Shown one piece after another: positions 13,832-22,588 of a stretch of DNA of 64,000 nucleotides. The position numbers were made by a program, and so were the translations under genes. The notes below the pieces were generated by a model that worked only from the letters and a program-made list of their open reading frames with translations, had not been told where the DNA came from and ran no database searches. The stretch covers positions 558,001-622,000 of the forward strand of contig CAWDZQ010000003.1 of NCBI GenBank assembly GCA_963807065.1, read 5' to 3'. Source of the DNA: CAWAND01 sp963807065. Its GTDB lineage: Bacteria; Chloroflexota; Anaerolineae; Anaerolineales; E44-bin32. The first letter of the stretch is position 1. The number at the start of each line of letters is the position of its first letter.

Positions 13832-14752
13832 CTACTGATTGAACATCGCCTTAAGGATGGGGTTGATGCGACCCCAATCGGGGGATAAGACTTGAGCCCC
13901 ACCACTGGTGGTGAACCCGGGCGCCATATCACGTGTGATCACACGGCCATCGATCCCGGCCGGACCGGCGCGAATCACGGCCAGACCCAGCCGCGGCCAC
14001 GCCCACACGGGGACATCGGTGTCGATCGCCCGAATGAGCGCTGTAGCTGCCACAGGCAGGCGAGGCCATGTGGAAGGTACTGCCGCCTGCTTGAGAACCG
14101 CCTTGAGGAAGAGCTGGCCCCGGGCCATTCTTGCAAAGTCGTCGCTTCCAGCCCGGTCACGCACAAACGCCAGCGCCTGCTCGCCGTTGAGCGTGTGTCT
14201 GCCGGCGGCATAGCCGGACATGGCTTGAGGCAGATCGATCTCCATGCCCCCCAAGGCATCTACGAAATCCTTCAACCCACTGAAATTGAGCCGCAGGTAG
14301 TTGTCCACCGTGAGGCCGAAATTCTGGGCCACCACCTGTTTGGCCGCCTGCGGGCCCGACCCCGGAGATTCGGCTTCGGCAAAGAAGTGCGCCGTGTTGA
14401 TGCGGTTCTGGGATCCGTCTGGCAGAACCACCCACAAGTCACGCGGGATCGAGAGCATCCCAACGTATGGCTTAAGCGGCTCGATAGTGGTCATGATCAT
14501 CGTGTCTGTACGGCTGGCGTTGGTCTCCCCCGGCCGGCGATCAATCCCCAGCAGGAGCACATTGGTCCGTATCGGGGCCAACAGGTACAGGCTAGTGCTT
14601 AGGCCAAGGAGTACCCCCACCAGGGCCGCCGGGATCCACCAGCCGCCGGGTCGTCGGGGCCGTCGGATCCTGGGACCGGCCCAATCGGGGTTCTCAATCT
14701 GATAGGTCAGCGCGGATTGGTGGGGGGAGGTGGGATCACCTTCGTGAAGCAT
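13832..14752 (-). CDS. LytR-CpsA-Psr (LCP) family protein
   Basis: A cytoplasmic N terminus and one membrane helix are followed by the LCP domain, with the signature pieces LLLGIDRR, SRTDTM, LSIPRDLWV and RINTAHFF, and later FVRDRAG. LCP enzymes move lipid-linked polymers onto peptidoglycan outside the membrane. The start at 14752 is preferred: a TAGAAT box ends 8 nt before it, so the message is probably leaderless. A longer frame to 14794 would cross that promoter. It heads the minus-strand run that continues into the WXG100 genes, with a 96-nt gap to the next one. Confidence 0.85.
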   Translation of the reverse strand: MLHEGDPTSPHQSALTYQIENPDWAGPRIRRPRRPGGWWIPAALVGVLLGLSTSLYLLAPIRTNVLLLGIDRRPGETNASRTDTMIMTTIEPLKPYVGMLSIPRDLWVVLPDGSQNRINTAHFFAEAESPGSGPQAAKQVVAQNFGLTVDNYLRLNFSGLKDFVDALGGMEIDLPQAMSGYAAGRHTLNGEQALAFVRDRAGSDDFARMARGQLFLKAVLKQAAVPSTWPRLPVAATALIRAIDTDVPVWAWPRLGLAVIRAGPAGIDGRVITRDMAPGFTTSGGAQVLSPDWGRINPILKAMFNQ

Positions 14753-14760
14753 AGCGCGGG

Positions 14761-14766
14761 ATTCTA
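14761..14766 (-). promoter_or_regulatory. -10 box for the LCP gene
   Basis: TAGAAT on the minus strand ends 8 nt before ATG 14752. No good -35 or ribosome site is visible, which fits a leaderless message. Confidence 0.5.
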
Positions 14767-14794
14767 CCACCCATGCTGCACGTCGGTGGTTCAC

Positions 14795-14803
14795 TGCTAC
14801 AAT
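14795..14803 (+). promoter_or_regulatory. Extended -10 box for the redoxin gene
   Basis: TGCTACAAT has the TG extension and ends 8 nt before ATG 14812. It is back to back with the LCP promoter. A leaderless message is likely. Confidence 0.55.
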
Positions 14804-14811
14804 GGGATTTG

Positions 14812-15840
14812 ATGGCTCTGGACGCTCCCTTGGTGCACGCCCCCGTCTTCCAATCTGGCCCTTGGATCAATGCGCCATCTCCACCAAATTGGCTGGACTC
14901 TTCGGCCCAAGCTCTGGTGGTGAGCTTCTTGGATTTCACCTGCATCAACTGCTTGCGCACTCTACCGTATCTGCGGGCATGGCACCGGATGTATGCTCCG
15001 CATATGTCTCTGATCGCCGTCCACACCCCTGAATTTTCGTTCGCTCACGACCCGGATTGGGTAGCTCAAGCCGCCGGCCGGCTGGGGGTTCGCTGGCCAA
15101 TCCTCATGGACAACCAGCAGACCCATTGGACAGCGTGGGCTGTGCATGGGTGGCCAACGCTGTTTGTAATCGATCGAGACGGGTTTATCCGCTTGGCGCA
15201 TGCCGGGGATCGGGGTTACTCACGAATCGAAACCGCCCTGCGCAACCTGGTGCAGCAGGCCCTGCCTCTGATCACTCTGCCGACGCCCCTCGGGTTGGTC
15301 CGCCAGCAGGACGAACCCAACGCGGTTTGCATGCCCATCACCCCCGAACTTCAAGCGGATGAAGTCAATCGCCGGATATCGGAACCGGTCGAAGATCCAC
15401 CTGTTATGCCGCTTGCCATGGGGGCCATCGCCGAAGGGGACGGGTATCGGCTGGAGGGTGATTGGCAGCGCGCCGGCGACGGCTGGCGGCTGGCGGGTGG
15501 ATCTGGGGACATTTTCCTCACCTTCCGCGCCGCCGAGGTGCACGCCGTGCTGGCCCCCGCCTCCTGGTTGGGCTCGCGCCATCCTGAACCCGCCGACAGC
15601 CCTACCATCGGTCTGGAACTCGACGGGGGACCTCCAGCCGTCGGCCGGATCGGTGCCGACGTCTTCCGCACTTCTTCCGGCGCAGGCTTGCGGTTGGACG
15701 CCCCTCGACTTTACAATCTGATTCAGGATTCGACGGTCAATCAGCACAAGCTCCGGCTAAGGTTCGACCACGCGGGGCCAACGTTTTACGCATTCTCGTT
15801 TGGCTCCTGTTTGATGCCGCCTCTCCATCCCTCATCCTGA
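14812..15840 (+). CDS. DipZ-like thioredoxin-fold protein
   Basis: A redoxin domain (about residues 1-165) has the CINC active site within FLDFTCINC and the cis-Pro region HGWPTLFVID. The C-terminal half (about 200-342) resembles the beta-sandwich found at the end of DipZ/CcdA-thioredoxin proteins, ending LRLRFDHAG...FSFGSC. No signal peptide or membrane helix is seen, so it is probably cytoplasmic, and the membrane DipZ part is absent. The longer frame from 14773 is rejected because the -10 box sits inside it. Function as a thiol-disulfide oxidoreductase is known for the family; the substrate is not apparent. Confidence 0.75.
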   Translation: MALDAPLVHAPVFQSGPWINAPSPPNWLDSSAQALVVSFLDFTCINCLRTLPYLRAWHRMYAPHMSLIAVHTPEFSFAHDPDWVAQAAGRLGVRWPILMDNQQTHWTAWAVHGWPTLFVIDRDGFIRLAHAGDRGYSRIETALRNLVQQALPLITLPTPLGLVRQQDEPNAVCMPITPELQADEVNRRISEPVEDPPVMPLAMGAIAEGDGYRLEGDWQRAGDGWRLAGGSGDIFLTFRAAEVHAVLAPASWLGSRHPEPADSPTIGLELDGGPPAVGRIGADVFRTSSGAGLRLDAPRLYNLIQDSTVNQHKLRLRFDHAGPTFYAFSFGSCLMPPLHPSS

Positions 15841-15853
15841 CCAGGAGGCCAGT

Positions 15854-16813
15854 GTGCTAAGAGCCTTTCTCCTCTACCTCTCGTCAGCTACATGGGCCCG
15901 CCGCCTGGTTTCGGGCTGGGGGCTTTCCCGCCGGGTGGCCTCTCGCTTCGTGGCCGGGGACACGCTGGACGATGCCGTGCGCGCGATCCAGGTGCTCAAC
16001 CAGGCCGGGATGAACGCCACCATGGACCACCTGGGCGAGAACGTCAACACGGCCGAAGACGCTGAACACGCTACCCAGGACTATTTGGGCCTGCTGGACC
16101 GTATCCAAGAGGCTCAGCTTCGTGCCAACGTGTCCTTGAAGCTCACTCAGTTGGGTCTTTTGCTTGACTTCGAAATGTGCGTGCACAATCTGGAACGGAT
16201 CGTCGACCGCGCCCGGTCTTATGGCAATTTCGTGCGCATCGACATGGAACATTCGGCCATTTTGGAAGACACGCTTCGGGTTCACCGGCACCTGAAGAAA
16301 TCGGGAGCAACCAACCTGGGCGTGGTTATCCAGTCTTATCTTTACCGGAGCGACGACGACGTTCACCAACTGGCCGACGATGGGACTCCGGTGCGGCTCG
16401 TCAAAGGCGCCTACGACGAGCCGGCCAACGTCGCCTACCCGAAAAAGGACGACGTGGATTCGGCCTTCGACCGCGAAACGGAGATGCTCATCCAGGGCGC
16501 GCTCACCCATGGGTCGGTTCCCATCTCGGACGACGGCCGCACACCGCCGATTCCAGCCATTGGCACCCACGATCACCTGCGGATTGAATTCGCCTGCAAG
16601 GCCGCTGAGGAGCTTGGACTGCCAAAGCAAGGGCTCGAATTCCAACTCCTCCACGGCATTCGCACGGAACTCCAGCGGGCTCTGCTCAAAGACGGGTATC
16701 CCGTGCGCATCTACGTTCCTTACGGCACGGAGTGGTATCCGTACTTCATGCGCCGCCTGGCCGAACGCCCGGCAAATCTGTGGTTCTTTGTATCCAATCT
16801 CTTCCGAGGTTGA
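15854..16813 (+). CDS. Proline dehydrogenase
   Basis: The 319-residue TIM-barrel flavoprotein oxidises L-proline to pyrroline-5-carboxylate. Diagnostic pieces are VSLKLTQLG, RIDMEHS, RLVKGAYDEP, IGTHDH and EFQLLHGIR. The length is that of the monofunctional enzyme; the P5C dehydrogenase half of PutA is absent here. It starts at GTG 15854 behind AGGAGG and lies 13 nt after the redoxin gene, so the two may share a transcript. Confidence 0.9.
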   Translation: MLRAFLLYLSSATWARRLVSGWGLSRRVASRFVAGDTLDDAVRAIQVLNQAGMNATMDHLGENVNTAEDAEHATQDYLGLLDRIQEAQLRANVSLKLTQLGLLLDFEMCVHNLERIVDRARSYGNFVRIDMEHSAILEDTLRVHRHLKKSGATNLGVVIQSYLYRSDDDVHQLADDGTPVRLVKGAYDEPANVAYPKKDDVDSAFDRETEMLIQGALTHGSVPISDDGRTPPIPAIGTHDHLRIEFACKAAEELGLPKQGLEFQLLHGIRTELQRALLKDGYPVRIYVPYGTEWYPYFMRRLAERPANLWFFVSNLFRG

Positions 16814-16987
16814 ACGGCACAGCCGGGTCAAGAGTCTTGTAAGCAAAGCATCGAATGATCTAACTCGCGGTCCTATGCCTGCCGACGGAACCACACCGCG
16901 CTCCCCCCCGAAAAGGGGAAGATTGGCGTGGTAGACTTTCGGCGCGAACGGGCCGCGGGAGGCCGTGTGGCGTGAGCGGAGGATGGG

Positions 16988-17518
16988 ATGCGCAACCAAG
17001 GTCAGCACTTGGCTCAACGCATGGCAGCCGAAGGGGAAAAGACCGCTGATTTTTTCGAGGGCCTGCCGGACGAAGGCTGGATGCAACAGGTCTACACTAC
17101 CGGCTCGGAATGGACGGTTCGGGACATATTGGCTCATTTCGTTTCCGCCGAAAGGGCTTTTGCCGATCTCCTCGAGGACATCCTTGCCGGGGGCAGCGGT
17201 GCACCCCGTGATCTGGACATCGTCGAATTCAATGAGCGAGAGGTCCCTTCGCTGAACGACCAGTCCTGGCCAAAACTCTTGACTGCGTTCAGGTCAGCAC
17301 GTGAGGCCACCGTGACCATCGCCGGCCGGTTGAAAGACTCCGATCTTGAGAAGCATGGTTATCATCCCTGGTTTGGGGATGTCGATTTAGGCTCCATGGC
17401 CAAGCTGGTCTACCGCCACAACTTGATCCACCTGCGCGATATCCGCCGGGCGCTCAAGGACCGGGCCCCGGTGGCGCACCTTGACATCGAGCCCCCCTCA
17501 GCACACGCGGGCTCCTGA
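16988..17518 (+). CDS. DinB-like four-helix protein (maleylpyruvate isomerase superfamily)
   Basis: This 176-residue helical protein has SEWTVRDILAHFVSAE near residue 40 and YRHNLIHLRDI near 145. These give the three His that bind a metal in DinB/mycothiol-dependent maleylpyruvate isomerase proteins. GCGGAGG lies just before ATG 16988. Such proteins are often thiol-dependent transferases, but the substrate cannot be told from sequence. The 170 nt upstream show nothing convincing. Confidence 0.7.
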   Translation: MRNQGQHLAQRMAAEGEKTADFFEGLPDEGWMQQVYTTGSEWTVRDILAHFVSAERAFADLLEDILAGGSGAPRDLDIVEFNEREVPSLNDQSWPKLLTAFRSAREATVTIAGRLKDSDLEKHGYHPWFGDVDLGSMAKLVYRHNLIHLRDIRRALKDRAPVAHLDIEPPSAHAGS

Positions 17519-17728
17519 CACAGCAGCACCGGGTGAACGCGGCCTGATGAGGCGGCTTCAGCCTCCGATCCGGCTCCCAAGGCGCCGGGGGTCACGCCGC
17601 CGATAACCGTCGACGGACCGCCTCTGGCCAGCTCGAACCGCACGCTGGGCCCTCCATCGAGTGCCTCACGATTGACGGACCAATGGCCGAGTCGGAATTG
17701 CACACCAAGTCGTTAAGGCCCTGGAAAA

Positions 17729-18163
17729 GTGAACATGTCCGACAACTTGCCCATTCACGATCTCTGGATCCATCCCTTGGCCCTCGAGGACGAAGGCGGG
17801 GTCTGCACCTGGCACGTGCTCGATTTTGATGACCATGTGCTCTCGCGTCTCGGAAGCCTCCAGGCACTTCGTCTGCTCGCCGGAACGCGTACGCCTTTTC
17901 GAGTCCACGATACATGCGACGAAGTTTGGGGGCTTATCGAGGGGGAAGCAAACTGCGTGTGGCACGACCTCCGGGATGGATCTCCATCCTACGATACGAT
18001 CCACCGTATGAAGCTTGCGCAGCCAACCACATTGCTGGCGCCTTTCGGGGTTGCCTTCGGCATCAAGGCGGTGGGTGGACCGGCGCTTCTTGTCCGAGTG
18101 ATGACACTGTCAGATGAGGAAGCCGGCCAGGCGCGTGTCCTCAGCTGGCCGGCTGGCGATTAG
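17729..18163 (+). CDS. Cupin-like protein
   Basis: The 144-residue beta-rich protein resembles single-domain cupins of the sugar-ketoisomerase/epimerase type (FRVHDTCDEVWGLIEGEANCVWHDLR, then a proline-rich turn LLAPFGVAFGIKA). Classical metal-binding His pairs are incomplete. ATG 17735 is an equally good start. It lies 1 nt before the start of the prenyltransferase gene and is probably translated together with it. The 209 nt between this gene and the DinB-like gene hold no recognisable feature. Confidence 0.55.
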   Translation: MNMSDNLPIHDLWIHPLALEDEGGVCTWHVLDFDDHVLSRLGSLQALRLLAGTRTPFRVHDTCDEVWGLIEGEANCVWHDLRDGSPSYDTIHRMKLAQPTTLLAPFGVAFGIKAVGGPALLVRVMTLSDEEAGQARVLSWPAGD

Positions 18164-18164
18164 C

Positions 18165-19085
18165 GTGCCCATCCCTTCCCGCCGGAGGATTTGGCTGTTC
18201 ATCCGACTCACCCGGCCGCATTTTCTGGCAGGGAGTTTCCTGACTTTCGGTCTGGGCGCGGCGATTGCCTCCTACCTCAGTTATCCCGTCAGTCTGAAGC
18301 TCTATTTGCTGGGCCAGACGGCCATCACGTCCGCCCACCTCATGAACCACTTCCTCAACGAATATCACGATTTCCAGGAAGATCGGCTCAACCCATCTCG
18401 CACGCCCATGAGCGGCGGCTCCGGAGCGTTGGGCCCGGAGGGCCTGGAGCCAAAGGTAGCTCTGTACGGCAGCTTTGCGGCCATGACCGTCCTGGCTTGT
18501 GCGACCGGTGGATTGCTGCTGACCGGGCGGACGTCGATCGCCAGTTTGCTGATCCTGGCGGCGATCGTACTAGGCGCCTATTTCTACAACGTCCCGCCTA
18601 TCAGGCTGGTGTCGTCCGGATATGGCGAATTCATCGCCGCACTGATCGTATCCGGCCTCGTGCCGGCCTTCTCATTCGCCTTACAGACCGGCCAGATTCA
18701 CACACAGGTCCTGCTGGCAACCATCCCCTTGGTCGCAGCCAACTTCGCGATGATGCTGATTGTCGAGCTGCCCGACTATGCGACCGATGAGCTGGTGGGG
18801 AAGGCCAATGTGATGGTGAGGCTGGGTTGGCGCAATGGGATGTGGCTACACGATGCCGCTCTCACGCTGGCCTTCGTCAGCCTTGGCTTGGGATATCTCC
18901 TGGGACTGCCTTACAAGGTCGCCGTAGGCCCTTTGATCGCCCTACCCCTCGGCGTGGCGCAGATTTTCACTTTGTGGCGGATTCGCGGCGGCACCCCTCC
19001 CCGCTGGACTATGCTTTCCATCAGCGCCGTGGTGGTCCTGGGGGTGATGGTCTACCTCGAATTGGCAGGGTATCTCCTCAGCTGA
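18165..19085 (+). CDS. UbiA-family prenyltransferase (MenA-like)
   Basis: The protein has about eight membrane helices and the two acidic motifs of the family: NEYHDFQED after helix 2 and DYATDELVGKANVMVRLG after helix 6. UbiA enzymes transfer an isoprenyl chain onto an aromatic ring, here most like 1,4-dihydroxy-2-naphthoate prenyltransferase of menaquinone synthesis. GTG 18165, right after the cupin stop, is preferred over ATG 18114, which would lie inside the cupin gene. No other menaquinone genes are present, so the acceptor is uncertain. Confidence 0.8.
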   Translation: MPIPSRRRIWLFIRLTRPHFLAGSFLTFGLGAAIASYLSYPVSLKLYLLGQTAITSAHLMNHFLNEYHDFQEDRLNPSRTPMSGGSGALGPEGLEPKVALYGSFAAMTVLACATGGLLLTGRTSIASLLILAAIVLGAYFYNVPPIRLVSSGYGEFIAALIVSGLVPAFSFALQTGQIHTQVLLATIPLVAANFAMMLIVELPDYATDELVGKANVMVRLGWRNGMWLHDAALTLAFVSLGLGYLLGLPYKVAVGPLIALPLGVAQIFTLWRIRGGTPPRWTMLSISAVVVLGVMVYLELAGYLLS

Positions 19086-19130
19086 CCGACGCCCCCAGCT
19101 GAACCTGTCTAAGGCTGCGCTTGGTCCCGA

Positions 19131-19760
19131 TCAGCCTGAACGGCTGTATGTCCCCATGAGTTCCGTCTGCCCGAGGATATGCCCCTGCATTGCGTCGACC
19201 AGCTGCTCCTTGGTCGCCCCGGCCGCCAAATCAAGCGGCTGGTCCAGAGCATACAACCGGAAGAAGTAGCGATGGCTCCCGCTTGGCGGACAGGGTCCGC
19301 CATAGCCCCTCCGGCCCCAACTGTTGAGCCCGCTGAGGCTTCCGTTGGCAAGCTCTTCCTCGGCCGGGACCCCCTCCGCCAATCCATCCAGGCTAACGGG
19401 AATATCGTACAGCACCCAGTGGACCCAGATCCCGGCCGGCGCGTCGGGATCTTCCATAACCAGGGCCAGGGCTGCCACGCCGTGAGGAGGCCCGGTCCAT
19501 GCCAGCGGCGGCGAGACATCCTGGCCGTCACAGGTGAACTTGCTGGGGATAGCGCCGCCGGCCTCGAAGACGTCGCTCTGAATCTCAAATCCCATGGCCA
19601 CGTCTGCCTCCCCGTTTTGGGCCAACGGCCCGCTCGTGGCAGCCAAGGTCGAGGGTGCCGTTGGCGAACAGGCGCTGAGGGCCATCAACCCGATGACCCC
19701 GAACAGCCCTCCCAAGCTGAGGGCTGATTTGTGACTTTTTTCACAATAGGGCTGCGTCAC
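19131..19760 (-). CDS. YbhB/YbcL-type PEBP lipoprotein
   Basis: The start is GTG 19760 behind GGGAGG. A signal peptide ends in a lipobox LSAC (Cys near residue 31), so the mature protein is membrane-anchored outside the cell. The rest is a phosphatidylethanolamine-binding-protein fold with CDGQDVSPPLAW, MEDPDAP, WVHWVLY and GYGGPCPPSG. The biochemical role of bacterial PEBP proteins is poorly known. Confidence 0.85.
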   Translation of the reverse strand: MTQPYCEKSHKSALSLGGLFGVIGLMALSACSPTAPSTLAATSGPLAQNGEADVAMGFEIQSDVFEAGGAIPSKFTCDGQDVSPPLAWTGPPHGVAALALVMEDPDAPAGIWVHWVLYDIPVSLDGLAEGVPAEEELANGSLSGLNSWGRRGYGGPCPPSGSHRYFFRLYALDQPLDLAAGATKEQLVDAMQGHILGQTELMGTYSRSG

Positions 19761-19885
19761 AAGTGCCTCCCCGAGGCCCTCCGGAACACACGTGTTCGAT
19801 TATAGCGGACCCGAATGGGCAGGACTCCGGCCGTGGTAGGATGCTTTCGGGGGAAGGAATCCGGGATCAATCACTGGAGGTTGGC

Positions 19886-20353
19886 ATGACCATGCCGAAG
19901 GTCGGCAACAAAGCCCCCGATTTCACCCTTCCAGATCAGGACGGGGTTCACACCAAGCTGTCCGATCTGCGAGGTCGGCCCGTGGTGCTCTACTTCTATC
20001 CCAAGGACGACACGCCGGGATGCACCAAGGAAGCCTGCAGCTTTCGCGATGGGTTCGAGGATTTCAAGCGGGCCGGTGCGGTAATCCTTGGAGTGAGCCC
20101 CGACTCGCCGGCGGCGCATGCCAAATTCCGGGCCAAGTACGAGCTTCCCTTCACGTTGTTGGCCGACGAAGAACACAAGGTCCTGGAAAAGTATGGGGCC
20201 TGGGGCCCAAAGAAGTTTCGTGGCCGGGAGTACATGGGAGTTCTCCGCACCACCTTCTTGATCGGAGCCGACGGAACGTTGTTGAAGATCTTTGAACGTG
20301 TCCGACCCGAGGAACACAGCCAGGAAGTGCTCGATGCCCTGGCTGAGACGTGA
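19886..20353 (+). CDS. bcp: Peroxiredoxin, Bcp/PrxQ type
   Basis: ATG 19886 follows TGGAGG by 5 nt; an upstream in-frame extension to 19763 has no ribosome site. The 155-residue enzyme has the peroxidatic Cys46 in DDTPGCTKEAC and the resolving Cys51 five residues later, typical of PrxQ. It reduces hydroperoxides with thioredoxin in the cytoplasm. The active site is Cys, not selenocysteine, although a tRNA-Sec gene is nearby. Confidence 0.92.
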   Translation: MTMPKVGNKAPDFTLPDQDGVHTKLSDLRGRPVVLYFYPKDDTPGCTKEACSFRDGFEDFKRAGAVILGVSPDSPAAHAKFRAKYELPFTLLADEEHKVLEKYGAWGPKKFRGREYMGVLRTTFLIGADGTLLKIFERVRPEEHSQEVLDALAET

Positions 20354-20390
20354 CCTGGACGGACAGCGCCGCGGTTCAGCGGTCGAGCCG

Positions 20391-20399
20391 TGTTACAAT
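20391..20399 (+). promoter_or_regulatory. Extended -10 box upstream of the DedA gene
   Basis: TGTTACAAT lies about 50 nt before ATG 20449. No good -35 is visible; the TG extension may compensate. Confidence 0.4.
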
Positions 20400-20448
20400 C
20401 CAGCGTTTTGCCTGAGCCGGCCTCAACCCCCCTACGGAATAGCCGCCG

Positions 20449-21120
20449 ATGAACTTGATCTTGACCCTGATCGATGTGTTCCTACATCTTGACGTTCACC
20501 TGAACAGCGTAATCCAAACATACGGGGTTTGGACCTACGCTTTGTTGTTTAGCGTGATTTTCCTCGAAACTGGCCTGGTGGTCACCCCGTTCCTGCCCGG
20601 GGATTCGCTGCTTTTTGCGGCCGGTGCCTTTGCTGCCACGGGCGCGTTTCACCTGGCCAGCCTGATTCTGCTGCTCTTTTCCGCCGCGGTGCTGGGCGAT
20701 ACGGCCAACTACTGGATCGGCCACCAGGTTGGGCCGCGTGTGTTCCGCGAAAACTACCGTCTACTCAATCGCAGATATCTGGAGCGGACGCGCGAGTTCT
20801 ACGAGCGCCACGGAGGCAAGACCATCTTCCTGGCGCGCTTCATCCCTATTGTCCGAACCTTTGCCCCGTTCGTGGCTGGGATCGGCGCTATGTCCTATGC
20901 CCGCTTTCTGGCGTACAACGTCTTCGGGGCCCTGGTTTGGACCACCGGCCTGACCCTGGCCGGCTACTTCTTCGGAAACATCCCCTTCATCCGGCACAAT
21001 TTCTCGATCGCCATCATAGCCATCATCTTGATTTCAGTCGCCCCAATGATCATCGAATATCTCCGCCACCGGGCCCGAGCTCGCAAGGAAGGCTCGCCTG
21101 AGGCAGCCCTGGGTGAATGA
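20449..21120 (+). CDS. DedA-family membrane protein
   Basis: The 223-residue membrane protein has the DedA/SNARE-associated core: PGDSLLFAAGAF, GDTANYWIG, and F.ARFIPIVRTFAPFVAGIG with the conserved Arg, followed by a last membrane helix and a basic tail. DedA proteins move lipids such as undecaprenyl phosphate between leaflets. It is a single gene ended by the terminator at 21186. Confidence 0.9.
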   Translation: MNLILTLIDVFLHLDVHLNSVIQTYGVWTYALLFSVIFLETGLVVTPFLPGDSLLFAAGAFAATGAFHLASLILLLFSAAVLGDTANYWIGHQVGPRVFRENYRLLNRRYLERTREFYERHGGKTIFLARFIPIVRTFAPFVAGIGAMSYARFLAYNVFGALVWTTGLTLAGYFFGNIPFIRHNFSIAIIAIILISVAPMIIEYLRHRARARKEGSPEAALGE

Positions 21121-21185
21121 ACCGGCGACCGATCCGTAATCGATCTGGTCCGCGTCAACCTGACCGTGCTTGTCTTCTAAACAAA

Positions 21186-21213
21186 GAAGGGCCTGCCAAA
21201 AGGCGGGCCCTTC
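21186..21213. terminator. Hairpin terminator
   Basis: A 12-bp stem with one G-U pair and an AAAA loop (GAAGGGCC...GGCCCTTC) lies between convergent dedA and site-2 protease genes. It probably works for both strands. Confidence 0.75.
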
Positions 21214-21231
21214 GGGTTGAGAAACGTTAAG

Positions 21232-22464
21232 TCAGCCGAAAAGGACCAGCGGTACCGGGGTGAAGGTCAGCACAAAGATCGCCAACCCCAGCACTGCCAT
21301 CCATCGGCGCCCTGAATCCAGCGGGGTAATCTCGTCCAGCGGTTCCGCGTGCGTGCGTCCCAAGAAGAAGATGAGGGCGGCCCATATCCACCACCCGGAC
21401 CAAATGAAGCCCATGCCGATCAGCGCCAGGACGATGATCGGCCAGGCCAGGCTTACCTTGCGCCCAAAGAGAACGTACACCAGATGCCCACCGTCGAGTT
21501 GGCCGGCGGGCAGAAGGTTCAGGGCCGTGACCAGCAGGCCCGCCCATCCCGCCCAAGCCAGCGGGTGGATGATGATATCCTGCCCCCCATAGGGGATCGG
21601 CGATCCGGAGAAGAAGTACCTAAGCCAATACAGGACTGGCGCCAGGCCGCCGTACGAGCCCGGCGCGGGCAGAAGCTGGCCCTTGATGATGTACTTCGCC
21701 CCCAGATAGAGCAGCGAATTGCCCTCCATCATCATCTGACCCGCGCTTGACGGCCCTGCCGGCAGGGGCATGACTTTCGAAAGTGCGATGCCCACCAACA
21801 AGATCGGAACGGCCACCACGAACCCAGCCAGGGGTCCGGCCAAGCCGATGTCGAGCAAATGATTGCGGTTCTTGGGCAGGGACTTCAGCCGGATAAAGGC
21901 ACCCAGAGTGCCAAGTGGACTGAGGGGTGGTGGCAAAGGCAGGAAATAGGGAAGCGTTACCGAGGCCTTGTGATATCGTGCCGCCAGATAGTGGCCGAAC
22001 TCGTGGGCGAGCAGGATGGCCATCAAAGCCAGTCCGAAGGGCAGCCCTCCCAAAATCAGATCGACCATCCCAGAGGTGGTGTTCGGGTTGGGCTGGGCGA
22101 CGGACGCCGAGTACGTGTTGACGTTGGCGAAGACCACGCCCGTGTAGATCACACTTAGGAAGGTGATCACGAACAAGGCGATGTTGATCCTGGAGTCGGA
22201 TGGCGTGGGGCGCACCAGCCCATCAACCCCAAGGATCACATGCTGTTTTGATTCTTCTCGAAAGAGCAACGTCATGTCCAGCCGCTGAAAAGCCGGCTCA
22301 AGGCGGTCGAAGGCCTCCTCCGCGGACCCGATCAACCGGCCCCGAAATCGGACCGAGAAGCCACGCTTCCGATCGCCTCGGGTCACATCATCAATCTGCA
22401 TCACTTGCTCTACCTGGGAGCGGAGGTCGCTCAGTGGATCGACACCAACCAACGAGTTGTCCAT
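21232..22464 (-). CDS. Site-2 protease-like M50 intramembrane metalloprotease
   Basis: The 410-residue membrane protein has HEFGH near residue 153 and LDGGHLVY near 340, which supply the zinc ligands, with about seven membrane helices. The first 95 residues form a soluble domain without membrane segments, as in EGY/S2P-like proteases of phototrophs and Chloroflexota. These enzymes cut membrane proteins in the bilayer. AGGTGATGA precedes ATG 22464. No obvious anti-sigma factor substrate lies next to it. Confidence 0.88.
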   Translation of the reverse strand: MDNSLVGVDPLSDLRSQVEQVMQIDDVTRGDRKRGFSVRFRGRLIGSAEEAFDRLEPAFQRLDMTLLFREESKQHVILGVDGLVRPTPSDSRINIALFVITFLSVIYTGVVFANVNTYSASVAQPNPNTTSGMVDLILGGLPFGLALMAILLAHEFGHYLAARYHKASVTLPYFLPLPPPLSPLGTLGAFIRLKSLPKNRNHLLDIGLAGPLAGFVVAVPILLVGIALSKVMPLPAGPSSAGQMMMEGNSLLYLGAKYIIKGQLLPAPGSYGGLAPVLYWLRYFFSGSPIPYGGQDIIIHPLAWAGWAGLLVTALNLLPAGQLDGGHLVYVLFGRKVSLAWPIIVLALIGMGFIWSGWWIWAALIFFLGRTHAEPLDEITPLDSGRRWMAVLGLAIFVLTFTPVPLVLFG

Positions 22465-22494
22465 TCATCACCTGTTCTGACCGTTAGAGAGAGG

Positions 22495-22588
22495 CGGGAG
22501 TGGATGGGAGTCGAACCCACCGCGGACCGCTGAGCGGCCCGCCACCGATTTTGAAGACCGGGGAGCCCACCGGGACCCAACCACTCCC
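22495..22588 (-). tRNA. selC: tRNA-Sec (selenocysteine, anticodon UCA)
   Basis: The minus strand folds into an 8-bp acceptor (GGGAGTGG/CCACTCCC), a 6-bp D stem with a four-base loop, an anticodon stem around the loop CTTCAAA, a 9-bp variable arm closed by TCA, and a 5-bp T stem with TTCGACT. The 8+5 acceptor/T arrangement, long D stem and UCA anticodon are specific for bacterial tRNA-Sec. Discriminator is G; the CCA end is not encoded. selA, selB and selD are not in the window. Confidence 0.93.

Noticed and set aside
15884..17137. 417-codon minus-strand open frame over proline dehydrogenase
   Set aside because: Antisense shadow of a clear enzyme gene; composition without domain features.
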